Shown here piece after piece: positions 16,959-25,762 of a stretch of 58,447 nt of DNA (position 1 is its first letter; each line of letters starts with the position of its first letter). Location of the stretch: positions 1 to 58,447 of the forward strand of contig CAYPHY010000033.1 in assembly GCA_964410625.1 (NCBI GenBank), written 5' to 3'. Both the position numbers and the translations under genes were made by a program. The DNA comes from CAYPHY01 sp964410625. Its GTDB lineage: Bacteria; Chloroflexota; Anaerolineae; Promineifilales; Promineifilaceae. A model generated the notes under the pieces. The model saw only the letters and a program-made list of their open reading frames with translations, did no database searches and was not told the origin of the DNA.

Positions 16959-17420
16959 ATGAAACTTGAATTAGTACGTGATTGGATGACCTCTAAGGTC
17001 ATTACCGTGACCACCGATACTACCCTAGCGGATGCGGCACGGTTGATGGAAACGAAGATGATCCGCCGCTTGCCGGTGATGGAAGACGGCCGTCTGGCCG
17101 GTATCGTCACTTACGGCGATATTCGCGAAGCACAGCCTTCTGCGGCAACCTCGTTGAGTATTTGGGAACTCAACTATCTGCTGGCAAAGCTGCGGATCGC
17201 CGAGATTATGACCCGCGACGTGATCACAGTTTCCCAGAACGCAACCATTGGCGAGGCGGCGAAACTGATGCTCGATCATCAGATCAGTGGCCTGCCGGTG
17301 GTGGATCACCATGGAGATTTAGTGGGGATTATCACCGAGTCGGACATTTTCCGGCTGGTGGTTAGAGATTGGAGTATACGAGAGTTGGCAACGGCCGAGC
17401 CGTATGCCCATTACAATTAG
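16959..17420 (+). CDS. CBS-domain-pair protein, second copy
   Basis: 153 residues with two CBS motifs: VRDWMTSKVITVTTDTTLAD...GIVTYGDIREA and EIMTRDVITVSQNATIGEA...GIITESDIFRLV. It is probably a small adenosine-ligand sensor of the IMP-dehydrogenase-accessory type without a catalytic domain. AAGGAG lies upstream of the ATG, and the gene follows the DsbA-like gene by 13 bases. It resembles the CBS pair at 13871-14341 in layout, and both may be cytoplasmic regulators of transport or metabolism, which is inference. Confidence 0.88.
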   Translation: MKLELVRDWMTSKVITVTTDTTLADAARLMETKMIRRLPVMEDGRLAGIVTYGDIREAQPSAATSLSIWELNYLLAKLRIAEIMTRDVITVSQNATIGEAAKLMLDHQISGLPVVDHHGDLVGIITESDIFRLVVRDWSIRELATAEPYAHYN

Positions 17421-17427
17421 AACTTAC

Positions 17428-17517
17428 GCATCAAGAACAATTCAACACAAGTGGCACGAACTGAGTCAATCCTAGGATCATTCGTGCCACTCGTGAAATT
17501 CGTGTCAAACACCTGAA
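17428..17517. repeat. GTGGCACGAA/TTCGTGCCAC element
   Basis: GTGGCACGAA and TTCGTGCCAC face each other across about 24 bases containing the ATCCTAGGAT palindrome. Further CGTGAAATTCGTGTC words follow. It fills the gap upstream of the CoA-transferase gene. Confidence 0.65.
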
Positions 17518-17609
17518 TCCTCTCAGACAAAGGATAAAAATCCTGAATGCGGCGGCTCGCTGCCCATATAACCTACATAAGCCACATAACCCATTGGTGA
17601 ATTTGCAAG

Positions 17610-18905
17610 ATGGACTTTGAAGCAGTGTATCAACGACGAGTGACGGACGTAAAGACGGCGTTGGCGGCCGTCCAATCCGGCCACCGGGTATATCTCGGTG
17701 GTGGTGCGGGGGTGCCGCTGGAACTGGTGCATGGGTTGACGGAACGGGCGGCCTATCTCCGTGGAGTGGAGATCACCCACATTCTGACCTTTGCCCCTGC
17801 ACCCTATACCGACGCCGCTTACCAGGAGAATTTCCGCGTCAATGCCTTGTTCATCGGCTCCAACGTGCGCGAGGCGGTGCAGGAGTGCCGCGCCGACTTT
17901 ACACCGGTCTTTCTATCGGAAATCCCCGGTCTCTTTCGTGATGGAACGTTGCCGATTGATGTCGCCTTGATTGCCGTTTCGCCGCCGGATGATCATGGCT
18001 ATTGCAGCTTTGGCGTGGAGGTGGGGACGACCAAACCGGCGGCCGAAATTGCTCGTATCATCATCGCGGAAGTAAACCCCCATATGCCGCGCACATTGGG
18101 CGATAGCTTTATCCACGTCAGCCGCCTGGACCATATCGTCGAGGTGGACTATCCACTGCCCCAAGCGCCAACGGGAAAGAAATCGGCCGAGACGCGACTG
18201 ATTGGCGAGTACATCGCCGAACTCATCCCGAATGGCGCGACGTTGCAGATGGGGATCGGCAGCATCCCCGACGCGGTATTGCACTCCTTACACAGCCACA
18301 AAGACCTGGGCATCCACACCGAGCTTTTTTCGGACGGCGTCATTGGCCTGGTGGAAAATGGGATTATCACCTGCGCCCGTAAGACGCTCCATCCGGGCAA
18401 GATCGTTGCCGGGTTCCTTTTTGGCACACAGCGGCTATATGACTTTGTCCACAATAATCCACTGGTCGAGCTACGTCCAACTGACTATGTAAACGATCCT
18501 TTTATTATCGCCCAGAATGAGAAGATGGTGGCGATTAATTCGGCCGTGCAAATTGATCTCACCGGCCAGGTCTGTGCCGATTCGATTGGGTCGAAGCTAT
18601 ATAGCGGGGCGGGTGGACAGGTGGACTTTATTCGCGGGGCGGCGCGGTCGAAGGGGGGACGGCCGATCATCGCCTGCCTCTCTACTGCCCAACAGGGAAC
18701 GGTTAGCCGTATCGTGCCAATGCTCTATGAAGGCGCTGGCGTGGTGACAACGCGCAACGATGTCCACATTGTCGTCACCGAATATGGCGTGGCCTGCCTA
18801 CATGGCAAGACCATTCGCCAGCGAACACAAGCTCTCATTGCCGTGGCCCATCCAGACTTTCGGCAGGAGCTGGCCGCGGCCGCCCACAAGTTAGGATACT
18901 TGTAG
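17610..18905 (+). CDS. Acetyl-CoA hydrolase/4-hydroxybutyrate CoA-transferase family protein
   Basis: 431 residues, full-length two-domain CoA-transferase. Visible motifs: VYLGGGAGVPLELVHGL near the N-terminus, ISPPDD-like AVSPPDDHGYCSFGVEVG, and GIGSIPDAVL followed by GIHTELFSDG, whose Glu is the expected acyl-thioester-forming residue. The late segments CADSIGSKLYSGAGGQVDF, VVTTRNDVHIVVTEYGVA and the final IAVAHPDFRQEL are typical. It would move CoA between acetyl-CoA and another acid such as succinate, butyrate or 4-hydroxybutyrate; the acceptor cannot be told. Fermentative energy conservation with the PFOR at 28.9 kb is plausible. Confidence 0.9.
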   Translation: MDFEAVYQRRVTDVKTALAAVQSGHRVYLGGGAGVPLELVHGLTERAAYLRGVEITHILTFAPAPYTDAAYQENFRVNALFIGSNVREAVQECRADFTPVFLSEIPGLFRDGTLPIDVALIAVSPPDDHGYCSFGVEVGTTKPAAEIARIIIAEVNPHMPRTLGDSFIHVSRLDHIVEVDYPLPQAPTGKKSAETRLIGEYIAELIPNGATLQMGIGSIPDAVLHSLHSHKDLGIHTELFSDGVIGLVENGIITCARKTLHPGKIVAGFLFGTQRLYDFVHNNPLVELRPTDYVNDPFIIAQNEKMVAINSAVQIDLTGQVCADSIGSKLYSGAGGQVDFIRGAARSKGGRPIIACLSTAQQGTVSRIVPMLYEGAGVVTTRNDVHIVVTEYGVACLHGKTIRQRTQALIAVAHPDFRQELAAAAHKLGYL

Positions 18906-18953
18906 GATCGGCCGCGGTATTGATGAATCCTGCTTCGTCGCGCCGATTCCACC

Positions 18954-19740
18954 TTAAGGGAGCAATGGAAGCACGTTCCGTGTGAAAGCGGCCGCTTCGC
19001 CGTTAGGCCCATTATCCTGGTAGTCGCCAGCCGGCCAATAGCGGCATACGAGCCATCTCGGATAGGGACTGCTTGGGCAGAGCGCCTGGGCACAGCCGAG
19101 ATGCGTCGTCGACTTCCAGACGAGCTGGGTGAAATGACCGGTTTGTGTCTCCTGGCTGCTCCCGCTCTTGTTGAAGCCGGGATTAGCGTAGTTGTAGGCG
19201 GTGACTTCGTCATACCAGGACTGAACCCGCTCGACCATCGTCTCGGTATGGAACGCCGCCAGGTTCTCCCCTGCCCCATTTGTCGCTTGCGAATGTTGCA
19301 TCGGGCCGCAGGTATTGGCCCATTGCTGCGCCTCGGCCGCCAGAACCGCTGACCATTGCAGTGGCGGCGTGTCCTGGTGTAAAGGAAGAGCAGGGCGAAG
19401 CGTCCATCCGACGAGAGGTACTTCACGTCCACCGTCAGTTCCTGGCCGGGCGTCAAGCCCAGGCTGCCCACCACCGGTCCTGCCGGTCCCGCCGGCGTTG
19501 CCCCACTAGCAGCGACGCTGGAGGTGCTGGTGGCCTCCTGAGCAATGGCTACTGTCGGCGTCGCCGCACTCGCAGCAGTGTCAGGCGTGCTGGTGGCATC
19601 CTGAGCCACGGCTGGGTCGCCGCCCCGGCTCGACCAGTAAATGAATGGAGAACCGTCGGCATTACTCAAGATTGGATTATTCAACTCCAGATGACCTTCC
19701 GACGTGATAGTTAGATGGACGGGGAAGGGGACCAGAGCCA
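18954..19740 (-). pseudogene. Frameshifted CAP/SCP-domain secreted protein remnant
   Basis: The C-terminal part (18954 to about 19370) encodes a CAP/SCP/PR-1 domain: PPLQWSAVLAAEAQQWANTC, MQHSQATNGAGENLA, and the signature TGHFTQLVWKSTTHLGCA. The part upstream, in a different frame (about 19370-19740), encodes LTITSEGHLELNN and a Thr/Ala-rich linker followed by LTVDVKYLSSDGRFALLFLY. The shift between frames lies around 19370. Upstream of about 19740 the sequence no longer fits this protein but reads as part of a TPR gene on the other strand. The CAP gene is therefore both frameshifted and truncated at its 5' end, with no signal peptide left. Confidence 0.65.
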
Positions 19741-19743
19741 CAA

Positions 19744-20283
19744 CGCCTCCCGGCGTGGCAGTCGCTTGCTCTGGCCAATTCGCTACACAACGAGGTTTTT
19801 CAGATGAACCCCCTGGAAGGGTGGGCGCGATTGTGCGTCCTGCGCGGTGACTATGATCAGGCGATAACGCTGGCGCAGAAAGCGCTTGAGTTGGCAGAAA
19901 TACATGACAAGCAAGTGGGGCAAATTGTGTCGCTCTCCTGCCTGGGTCATGCGTATGTGGGGTTGCAATTGTGGGCGCAGGCCCAGGATGTGTATACTCG
20001 CGCGGCGGCCGTGCCGGTTCCCGATTTGCCGCGCTGGTCAATGGAACATGTGGTGGGGTTGGCCTATGTCAGTTGGCGACAGGGGAATGAAACGGCCGCT
20101 CGCGCACACATCAACCACTTTTTAGACCTGTTGGCGCATTCGGGCATCGAAGGTTCCTCTAGCCCCAGCCTGAGTTACGGCCGTGCGGCGGAGGTGTTGC
20201 GGGCGTTGGGCGAGGCGCAACTGGCGGAAGAAGTGTTAGCCAGGAAGTCCTGCTTCTCTGAAGCGGTGGAACTTCCTGGATAG
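19744..20283 (+). pseudogene. TPR-repeat 3' remnant of a larger regulator or ATPase
   Basis: A frame open from 19711 contains WQSLALANSLHNEVFQ, then an ATG at 19804 and about 159 residues with tetratricopeptide-like repeats: LRGDYDQAITLAQKALELAE, SCLGHAYVGLQLWAQAQDVY and AARAHINHFLDLL. This is the sort of C-terminus seen in large AAA/LuxR-type or TPR regulators. There is no proper start, and the stop falls in a palindrome (20240-20279). The sequence joins the antisense CAP remnant around 19711-19745, so both look like fragments brought together by a deletion or rearrangement. Confidence 0.55.
20240..20279. repeat. CCAGGAAGT/ACTTCCTGG inverted repeat
   Basis: CCAGGAAGT (20240-20248) and ACTTCCTGG (20271-20279) with inner CTGCTTC/GAAGCGG words form a hairpin covering the end of the TPR remnant. 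About 110 bases of ACCGAATAC-like words follow up to the UspA gene. Confidence 0.7.
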
Positions 20284-20396
20284 CGCTGGCCCCACTTGTC
20301 TGACATCCGCAACAAGAGGTCCGAATCGGTTTTCAGTAGAGCCTACCAGAGAAAACCACTCACCGAATACGGAATACCGAACCCCGATTACCACAA

Positions 20397-20897
20397 TTAA
20401 TTGAGATTCACCGCCAGGTCTTCGACGGATGATATTGACAACTCCATCTTCTGGTCGTCGGCGCGGATGAGCAAGACGGGGACTTTGGCATGGCGCAGCA
20501 CTTTGTCGGCCACGCTGCCATAGACCCAGCGCCGGATACCACCCCAGCCGTGGGTACTCATCACAATCGCGTCCACATTGAGCAGATCGGCCGTGTTCAG
20601 AATAGTCTCCGCCACCGGCTGGCTCACTTCCAAATGGTAATGAACGTTATACCCTTGCTGGCGCAGGGAACCGGCCTGAGCGCGTAGATAATCCTGCGCT
20701 TCCTCACGCGCCTGCTGGCGCAGCGTCGCCTCCAACTCGGCAAAGGCAAAGCCATCAACACCGGGCAACACGGGGGTTTGTGCAACCCGCATTAAGGTGA
20801 TTTTGCTATCAAAGCGACGTGCCACTTCCAGCGCCGCTGGCAACGCCTTCTCCGCTAAGATCGAACCATCTAGTGGGACAAGGATGTGTTTGAACAT
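20397..20897 (-). CDS. Universal stress protein (UspA family)
   Basis: 166 residues, single UspA domain. MFKHILVPLDGSILAEKALPAALEVAR is the N-terminal strand-helix with the ATP-site Asp, and AIVMSTHGWGGIRRWVYGSVADKVLRHAKVPVLLIR is the ATP-binding G-2x-G-9x-G(S) loop. The helical insert between about residues 55 and 95 is longer than in the shortest family members. Such proteins bind ATP and accumulate under stress or anaerobiosis. The gene is monocistronic with a purine/pyrimidine repeat upstream. Confidence 0.92.
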   Translation of the reverse strand: MFKHILVPLDGSILAEKALPAALEVARRFDSKITLMRVAQTPVLPGVDGFAFAELEATLRQQAREEAQDYLRAQAGSLRQQGYNVHYHLEVSQPVAETILNTADLLNVDAIVMSTHGWGGIRRWVYGSVADKVLRHAKVPVLLIRADDQKMELSISSVEDLAVNLN

Positions 20898-20918
20898 GGT
20901 TATACCTCCAAATCATGA

Positions 20919-20973
20919 GACTGGGAGATTGAGAGATTAAAAGCATAAAGTCTCTTAGTCTCCTAGTCTCTTT
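20919..20973. repeat. GAGACTGGGAG/CTCCTAGTCTC element
   Basis: GAGACTGGGAGATTGAGAG faces AGTCTCTTAGTCTCCTAGTC, upstream of the minus-strand UspA gene. Confidence 0.65.
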
Positions 20974-21105
20974 TCATTATCGGGGACGGCCGCTTTTGGA
21001 GGTAGTGATAAATGGTAGTCAAGCTGGCGACAAAAGTCACTGCTCATGAAGATCGGCCATGCCTATACTGGTAACCAGGCGCAATAGCGATTCAGGAGGA
21101 ATGGA

Positions 21106-21261
21106 ATGGCTGCCAAAGCACAACGCTCAATAGCCATTATTGCCGCCCTCATTGTGCTGTTTAGCACGATGTGGGACCCCCGTATTTCCGTTGCTGTTTC
21201 TATCATTGCACTGGTGGCACTGGGCATCTACCAGTTTATGCAAAAGGAAGACAAGCGATGA
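21106..21261 (+). CDS. Small two-helix membrane protein
   Basis: 51 residues. It is preceded by a full AGGAGG (21094-21099) six bases before the ATG. Two hydrophobic segments are visible, SIAIIAALIVLFSTMW and ISVAVSIIALVALGIYQFM, separated by Asp-Pro-Arg, and it ends in a charged QKEDKR tail. Its stop codon overlaps the ATG of the next gene as ATGA (21258-21261), so translation is probably coupled. I do not recognise the family. The strong Shine-Dalgarno site and the overlap support a real gene; both frame and hydrophobicity fit a small helper subunit for the following membrane protein. Confidence 0.75.
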   Translation: MAAKAQRSIAIIAALIVLFSTMWDPRISVAVSIIALVALGIYQFMQKEDKR

Positions 21262-22217
21262 CACTTCGAAAAATATTGTTTACCGGGTTGAGAATTCTCG
21301 TCCTATCTGTGATCTATTTGCTCCTCTTTATGGTCACCTCGAACATCGGTGTCCCCGAAGAGGTAAGTAACCAGCTTACGGCCGAACAAGCGCAGGCTGC
21401 GATGATGGCTATGCCACTTGTCGCTATTCTAAATACTACAGTGGTGGCCTATCTCGTTCTCCGCTCGCGCTGGTATGGCTGGCGATTGACATTGGTACTG
21501 GCTTTTGTGTTCTTCGGCGTTTACTCCCTGCTCCAGCAAATCGAAACCAGCGTATTTCCTGCCGTCGCGGATCGGATGCCGCCGGGAATGCTATTCACGC
21601 TGCTGTGGACGGGGGCGTTGTTCGCGGTCGTCTTCGCCCCATTGGCCGTGTTGGTGATGGGTAAGTGGAAGCCCGGTGCGGAGACGGCCAGACCCAAAGG
21701 TTTGTCCACTTCGAACTTGCGCCGCGATATACCGCTGAGCGAATGGCTGCGGAAGTTAGCGGTTATTGTCGTTCTGTATGAAGTGATTTACTTCTTTTTT
21801 GGTTACTACGTCGCCTGGCGCACCCCTGGCTTGCCGGAGTTCTATGGCGGTAGTGATCCCGGGACATTCTTTGGACAATTGGGGAACGTGATGCGTGACA
21901 CGCCCTGGCTGCCTTTGCTGCAAGTCGGCCGCGCGTTGTTGTGGACGCTGTTCGCCCTGCCCATCGTGCGCATGTTGAAGGGGCCAGCGTGGGAAACCAG
22001 TCTGGCGTTGGGCCTGTTCTTTTCCGTAACTGTCGCCAGCACACTGTTCATCCCCAACCCCTATATGCCCGACTACATCGCTCGTGGGCATCAGATCGAG
22101 TTGGCGCTATCTAACTTTGTGTTTGGGGCGCTGCTGGCCGGGGTGTTGCTCTGGCAGCCCCGACGTGGTCTCAAACCTTCCGTGACTTCTCATAAACCTC
22201 AGCCTGGCATGAACTAA
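21258..22217 (+). CDS. Multi-pass membrane protein, unknown function
   Basis: 319 residues with about seven or eight hydrophobic segments, for example ILVLSVIYLLLFMVTSNIGV, LTLVLAFVFFGVYSLL, LLWTGALFAVVFAPLAVLVMG, LAVIVVLYEVIYFFFGYYV and FVFGALLAGVLLW. A soluble loop with FYGGSDPGTFFGQLGNV lies between late helices. No transporter or enzyme signature is clear. The start at 21258 overlaps the stop of the 51-residue membrane protein (ATGA); the frame is open further upstream only because it overlaps that gene. The two genes form an operon. Function unknown. Confidence 0.75.
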   Translation: MTLRKILFTGLRILVLSVIYLLLFMVTSNIGVPEEVSNQLTAEQAQAAMMAMPLVAILNTTVVAYLVLRSRWYGWRLTLVLAFVFFGVYSLLQQIETSVFPAVADRMPPGMLFTLLWTGALFAVVFAPLAVLVMGKWKPGAETARPKGLSTSNLRRDIPLSEWLRKLAVIVVLYEVIYFFFGYYVAWRTPGLPEFYGGSDPGTFFGQLGNVMRDTPWLPLLQVGRALLWTLFALPIVRMLKGPAWETSLALGLFFSVTVASTLFIPNPYMPDYIARGHQIELALSNFVFGALLAGVLLWQPRRGLKPSVTSHKPQPGMN

Positions 22218-22235
22218 GGGAGGAGAAAGTATGGT

Positions 22236-22318
22236 CCACGAATTGACACGAATCGTCACGAATAGCGCCTAAATTCGAGTCAATTCGCGACGCAAAATTT
22301 GCGCCAATTCGCTGCTAT
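22236..22318. repeat. ACGAATTGACACGAA-type element
   Basis: ACGAATTGACACGAATCGTCACG is answered by GTCAATTCGCGACGCAAAA and GCGCCAATTCG, filling the gap before the glycyl-radical enzyme gene. Similar words recur at 24635-24690 between that gene and its activase. Confidence 0.6.
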
Positions 22319-22334
22319 TTTCAGGAGAGTTAGT

Positions 22335-24626
22335 ATGCTCATGTCCAGTTCAAAACCCTCTTCCAGAGGACAGCTTTTTCCTACCACAACGCCAGAGCAC
22401 CCATTCGTTGCCGAACTACGATTTACCGATACCTTTCGTCGTTATCAGGATGCTCCCATCGCGATTCGTGAAGCCCACTGCCTGGCGGCGCAGTACCCGG
22501 AGATTTGCAGCCCGATTGAAGAGGGTGATCTCCTGGCCGGGCGCGTCCAACCCAGGCTGGTCGGCTTTAGCCCGGATGAATGGGGGTCGTGTGCTTTTGG
22601 CTATTACCATTTGCCGGGGGCGATTGAAGATGCTTTGGGGCGCGCTGATCTAGACGATGAAAGTCGCAGTCGCGTTCAAGAGATGTTGGTGTTCTGGAAT
22701 CGCGAAAATACGTCTGGCAAAGTGCGCCGCGCCTACCCGCCATACCTGGCCGATTCTCTGCCGTCTGACGACTGGATGAACGAGCCGGGTATCGCCTTCC
22801 CCCTCTACCGCTTGACCGGCGGAAACGTCAACTACCAAAAGCTGATGCAGCTTGGCTTACCTGGTTTGGGCGCTGAGATTCGACGGCGGCATGAACAGGC
22901 GCTCAGCACGGGATGCGACCCGCAATTCTATCAAGGGTTATTGTTGGCCCTCGATCTGCTCGCCACAGTCTGCCACTACTATGAGCAGCAGGCACGTGAG
23001 CAAGCGGCCGCCACCCGCGACGAGCGACGGCGCAACGAACTAGAACAGATCGCTCAAACGCTGCATAACATCGTCGTCGCGCCACCGCAGACGTTGCGTG
23101 AGGCGATGCAACTATTCTGGCTATATGCATTGCTGGGCGATATTCGTAATCACGGTCGCATGGATGTTTACTTCGGTGATTTCCTAATCCATGATCTTGA
23201 GGCCGGTATTCTTGACGAAGCGCAAGCCCTCCGCCTGCTTCAGTCGCTGTGGCAATTGATGGCTGACCGCTGCACGCGCGTCCACAACCGCGTCATCGTT
23301 GGCGGTGTGGGACGGCCAAACCCTGCTAATGCCAACCGCTTTGCTTTGCTGGCGATGGAGGCCACACGCACCGTCCACGAAGCCGAGCCGCAGCTCTCGC
23401 TGCGCTTTGATCACACCACTGATCCGGCGCTGATGCAGAAGGCGTTGGATGTCATTGCCGAAGGGCGCACGTATCCCATTCTCTACAACGACAATGTGAA
23501 CGTTCCGGCAGTAATGGAAGCGTTCGGAGTCTGTCGCGCCGAGGCGGAGCAGTATGTACCCTTTGGCTGTGGTGAATACATTCTCGATCATCGCAGTTTC
23601 GGCACGCCCAGCGGGGTGATCAATCTATTGAAAGCCCTTGAGATCACGCTGCACAACGGCGTTGACCCGCTTACTGGCCGGAGGGCCGGGCTTGCCCTGG
23701 GCGAGTTTCGTGATTTCAAGAGCTGGGATGAACTATGGGCGGCTTACACCCGGCAAGTGGAACACTTCGTCCAGTTGATGGCCGAGCAAGCGGCGCTGGA
23801 ATATGCAGTGGCGGGCAAGCAAGCGGCTTTCCTCTACCTAAGTCTGCTTTACAACGACTGCCTGGAGTGTGGTCAGCCCATTTTTGCCGGTGGCATTCGC
23901 TATCTAGGCAGCACCTTGGAGACGTATGGCAACACCAACACGGCTGATAGCCTGACCGCCATTAAGGAATTGGTGTATGACAAGAAGCTGCTGTCGGCCG
24001 AGCAACTTCTCGTTGCGGTAGACGCCAATTTTGAAGGGTTCGCCAGTGAACGGCAACTGATGCTCAACGCGCCGAAGTATGGCAATGACGACGACTGCGC
24101 CGACCAGATGCTACTGAACGTACACAATCATGTGTGCAACGTGGTGTGCGAGCAGCGGGAACGGGCCAACCTCCACTCCTATCTGGTCGTGATTATCAAC
24201 AACAGCGCCAACACGTTGATGGGGCGGTGGACGGCCGCTTCGGCTGACGGCCGGTTGGGGGGAACACCGCTGAACAATGGAAACGCACCCTCTAGCGGCA
24301 ACGACTGCAAAGGGATCACAGCGATGTTGAACTCCATTGTCAAGCCCTCTCCGGCGATCCACGCTGGCGCGGTGCAGAATATGAAGTTGAGCCGCGAGTT
24401 ATTCAATACGCGGCGGCCGGAAGTGGAGGCACTGCTGGACACCTACTTCGCCAAAGGAGGCGCACAGGCGATGATCACCGTCGTGAACCGGGAGGAATTG
24501 GAGCGAGCGATGCAGGAGCCTGAGGAGTACCGGTACATCTTTGTCCGTGTCGGTGGCTTCAGCGCGCGCTTTGTGGACCTCTCACGCGATGTTCAGCTTG
24601 AGATTCTGAACAGGACGTTGTATTAG
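22335..24626 (+). CDS. Divergent glycyl-radical enzyme (pyruvate formate-lyase-like)
   Basis: 763 residues, complete glycyl-radical fold. The C-terminal radical loop is RVGGFSARFVDLS, matching the family RVxGYxAxF motif with the radical glycine. The thiyl-radical cysteine lies in PFGCGEYILDH (about residue 413). This has a Cys followed by Gly-Glu; characterised dehydratases and lyases have GCVE and pyruvate formate-lyase has adjacent cysteines, so the enzyme belongs to neither subgroup cleanly. The N-terminal pre-domain includes EEGDLLAGRVQP and the TLREAMQLFWLYALLGDI helix. The following gene encodes the matching activase. The start is ATG 22335 with AGGAGAG six bases upstream. The substrate is unknown. 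Confidence 0.85.
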   Translation: MLMSSSKPSSRGQLFPTTTPEHPFVAELRFTDTFRRYQDAPIAIREAHCLAAQYPEICSPIEEGDLLAGRVQPRLVGFSPDEWGSCAFGYYHLPGAIEDALGRADLDDESRSRVQEMLVFWNRENTSGKVRRAYPPYLADSLPSDDWMNEPGIAFPLYRLTGGNVNYQKLMQLGLPGLGAEIRRRHEQALSTGCDPQFYQGLLLALDLLATVCHYYEQQAREQAAATRDERRRNELEQIAQTLHNIVVAPPQTLREAMQLFWLYALLGDIRNHGRMDVYFGDFLIHDLEAGILDEAQALRLLQSLWQLMADRCTRVHNRVIVGGVGRPNPANANRFALLAMEATRTVHEAEPQLSLRFDHTTDPALMQKALDVIAEGRTYPILYNDNVNVPAVMEAFGVCRAEAEQYVPFGCGEYILDHRSFGTPSGVINLLKALEITLHNGVDPLTGRRAGLALGEFRDFKSWDELWAAYTRQVEHFVQLMAEQAALEYAVAGKQAAFLYLSLLYNDCLECGQPIFAGGIRYLGSTLETYGNTNTADSLTAIKELVYDKKLLSAEQLLVAVDANFEGFASERQLMLNAPKYGNDDDCADQMLLNVHNHVCNVVCEQRERANLHSYLVVIINNSANTLMGRWTAASADGRLGGTPLNNGNAPSSGNDCKGITAMLNSIVKPSPAIHAGAVQNMKLSRELFNTRRPEVEALLDTYFAKGGAQAMITVVNREELERAMQEPEEYRYIFVRVGGFSARFVDLSRDVQLEILNRTLY

Positions 24627-24706
24627 TTTTACAACGAATTGACGCGATTTCCCGCGAATTTTGGTTTCGTCCATTCGATGCATTTCGACCTCAAGTTGTA
24701 TTAAGC

Positions 24707-25609
24707 ATGAACGGCGTGGTCTTCGACATTCAACGCTTTGCGCTGCATGATGGCCCTGGAATCCGCACAACGGTTTTCCTTAAAGGCTGTCCTTTACGCT
24801 GCCGCTGGTGTCACAATCCAGAGTCGTGGTCGTTCAAGCCCCAACTGGCTTATAACCCGGCGAAGTGTCTGGATTGCCTGGAATGTGTAGCCGCTTGTGC
24901 AAATGGGGCACATCAGAATCAAAACGGCCGCCATCAACTGAATTTTGCACGCTGTGGGATGAGCGGCCGTTGCCTGGCTGGCTGTGCCCACGGCGCACTA
25001 ACGATCATCGGCAAAGAGATGAGTGTCGCTGGCGTGATGGACGAAGTGATGCGGGATGCTGATTATTACCGGCGTTCGGGGGGCGGCATGACACTTTCGG
25101 GGGGTGAACCATTGGCGCAATTTGAATTTACTCGCGCCTTGCTTCGTGCTGCCAAAGCGCAAGGCCTCCACACCTGTCTGGACACCAGCGGCCTGGCTTC
25201 GCGGCGTAAGTTTGAGGCCATTGCGGACGATGTTGATCTCTTTCTCTTCGATTATAAGGCGACGGATTCTGCGCATCACCGAATGCTCACCGGCGTCCCG
25301 AATAAGCTGATTCTGGCTAATCTGGATTATCTTTACCATCGCCAGGCGCGTATTGTGCTACGCTGCCCGCTTGTGCCAGGTGTCAACGATTCGCCGGATC
25401 ACCTGGCGGGTATCGCAGCCCTTAGCGGCCGTTGCCCACAACTAGAGGGCGTGGAAATCATGGCCTATCACAGCCTGGGGCGCGACAAGTTTGAGCGCGT
25501 CGGTTATCAAGACCCGCTGGGGGGACTATCCAGCGCTGATGAGACAACCAAAGTACATTGGCTCGAAACTCTGCATGGGCTGGGGTGCGGCCGTGCTAAA
25601 TTTGGGTGA
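24707..25609 (+). CDS. Glycyl-radical enzyme activating protein (radical SAM)
   Basis: 300 residues. FDIQRFALHDGPGIRTTVFLKGCPLRCRWCHNPE contains the radical SAM CxxxCxxC site. A ferredoxin-like insert follows, with CLDCLECVAACANGAH and CGMSGRCLAGCAHGAL holding two more [4Fe-4S] clusters. The SAM-binding GGMTLSGGEPLAQFEF and DTSGLAS motifs are intact. It should abstract hydrogen from the conserved glycine of the enzyme encoded immediately upstream, using SAM and a low-potential electron donor. The gap of 80 bases contains repeat words; co-transcription is likely. Confidence 0.93.
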   Translation: MNGVVFDIQRFALHDGPGIRTTVFLKGCPLRCRWCHNPESWSFKPQLAYNPAKCLDCLECVAACANGAHQNQNGRHQLNFARCGMSGRCLAGCAHGALTIIGKEMSVAGVMDEVMRDADYYRRSGGGMTLSGGEPLAQFEFTRALLRAAKAQGLHTCLDTSGLASRRKFEAIADDVDLFLFDYKATDSAHHRMLTGVPNKLILANLDYLYHRQARIVLRCPLVPGVNDSPDHLAGIAALSGRCPQLEGVEIMAYHSLGRDKFERVGYQDPLGGLSSADETTKVHWLETLHGLGCGRAKFG

Positions 25610-25762
25610 GCGATGTTTCACACTATCTCGAATGACATCTATCGCTCAATTCAGTGCAATCTGTCACTGACCCTTATCCCCCCCTCTCCTTACAATATTT
25701 TCAATGATATTGGAGATCATCGCGCGTTCACGTTTGTGAACGGCGCTTGAAGGAGAAATCAA

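Noticed and set aside
18725..20041. A 438-residue minus-strand protein
   Set aside because: It overlaps the end of the CoA-transferase gene and the TPR remnant on the other strand; only its middle part (about 19370-19740) belongs to the CAP-domain remnant.
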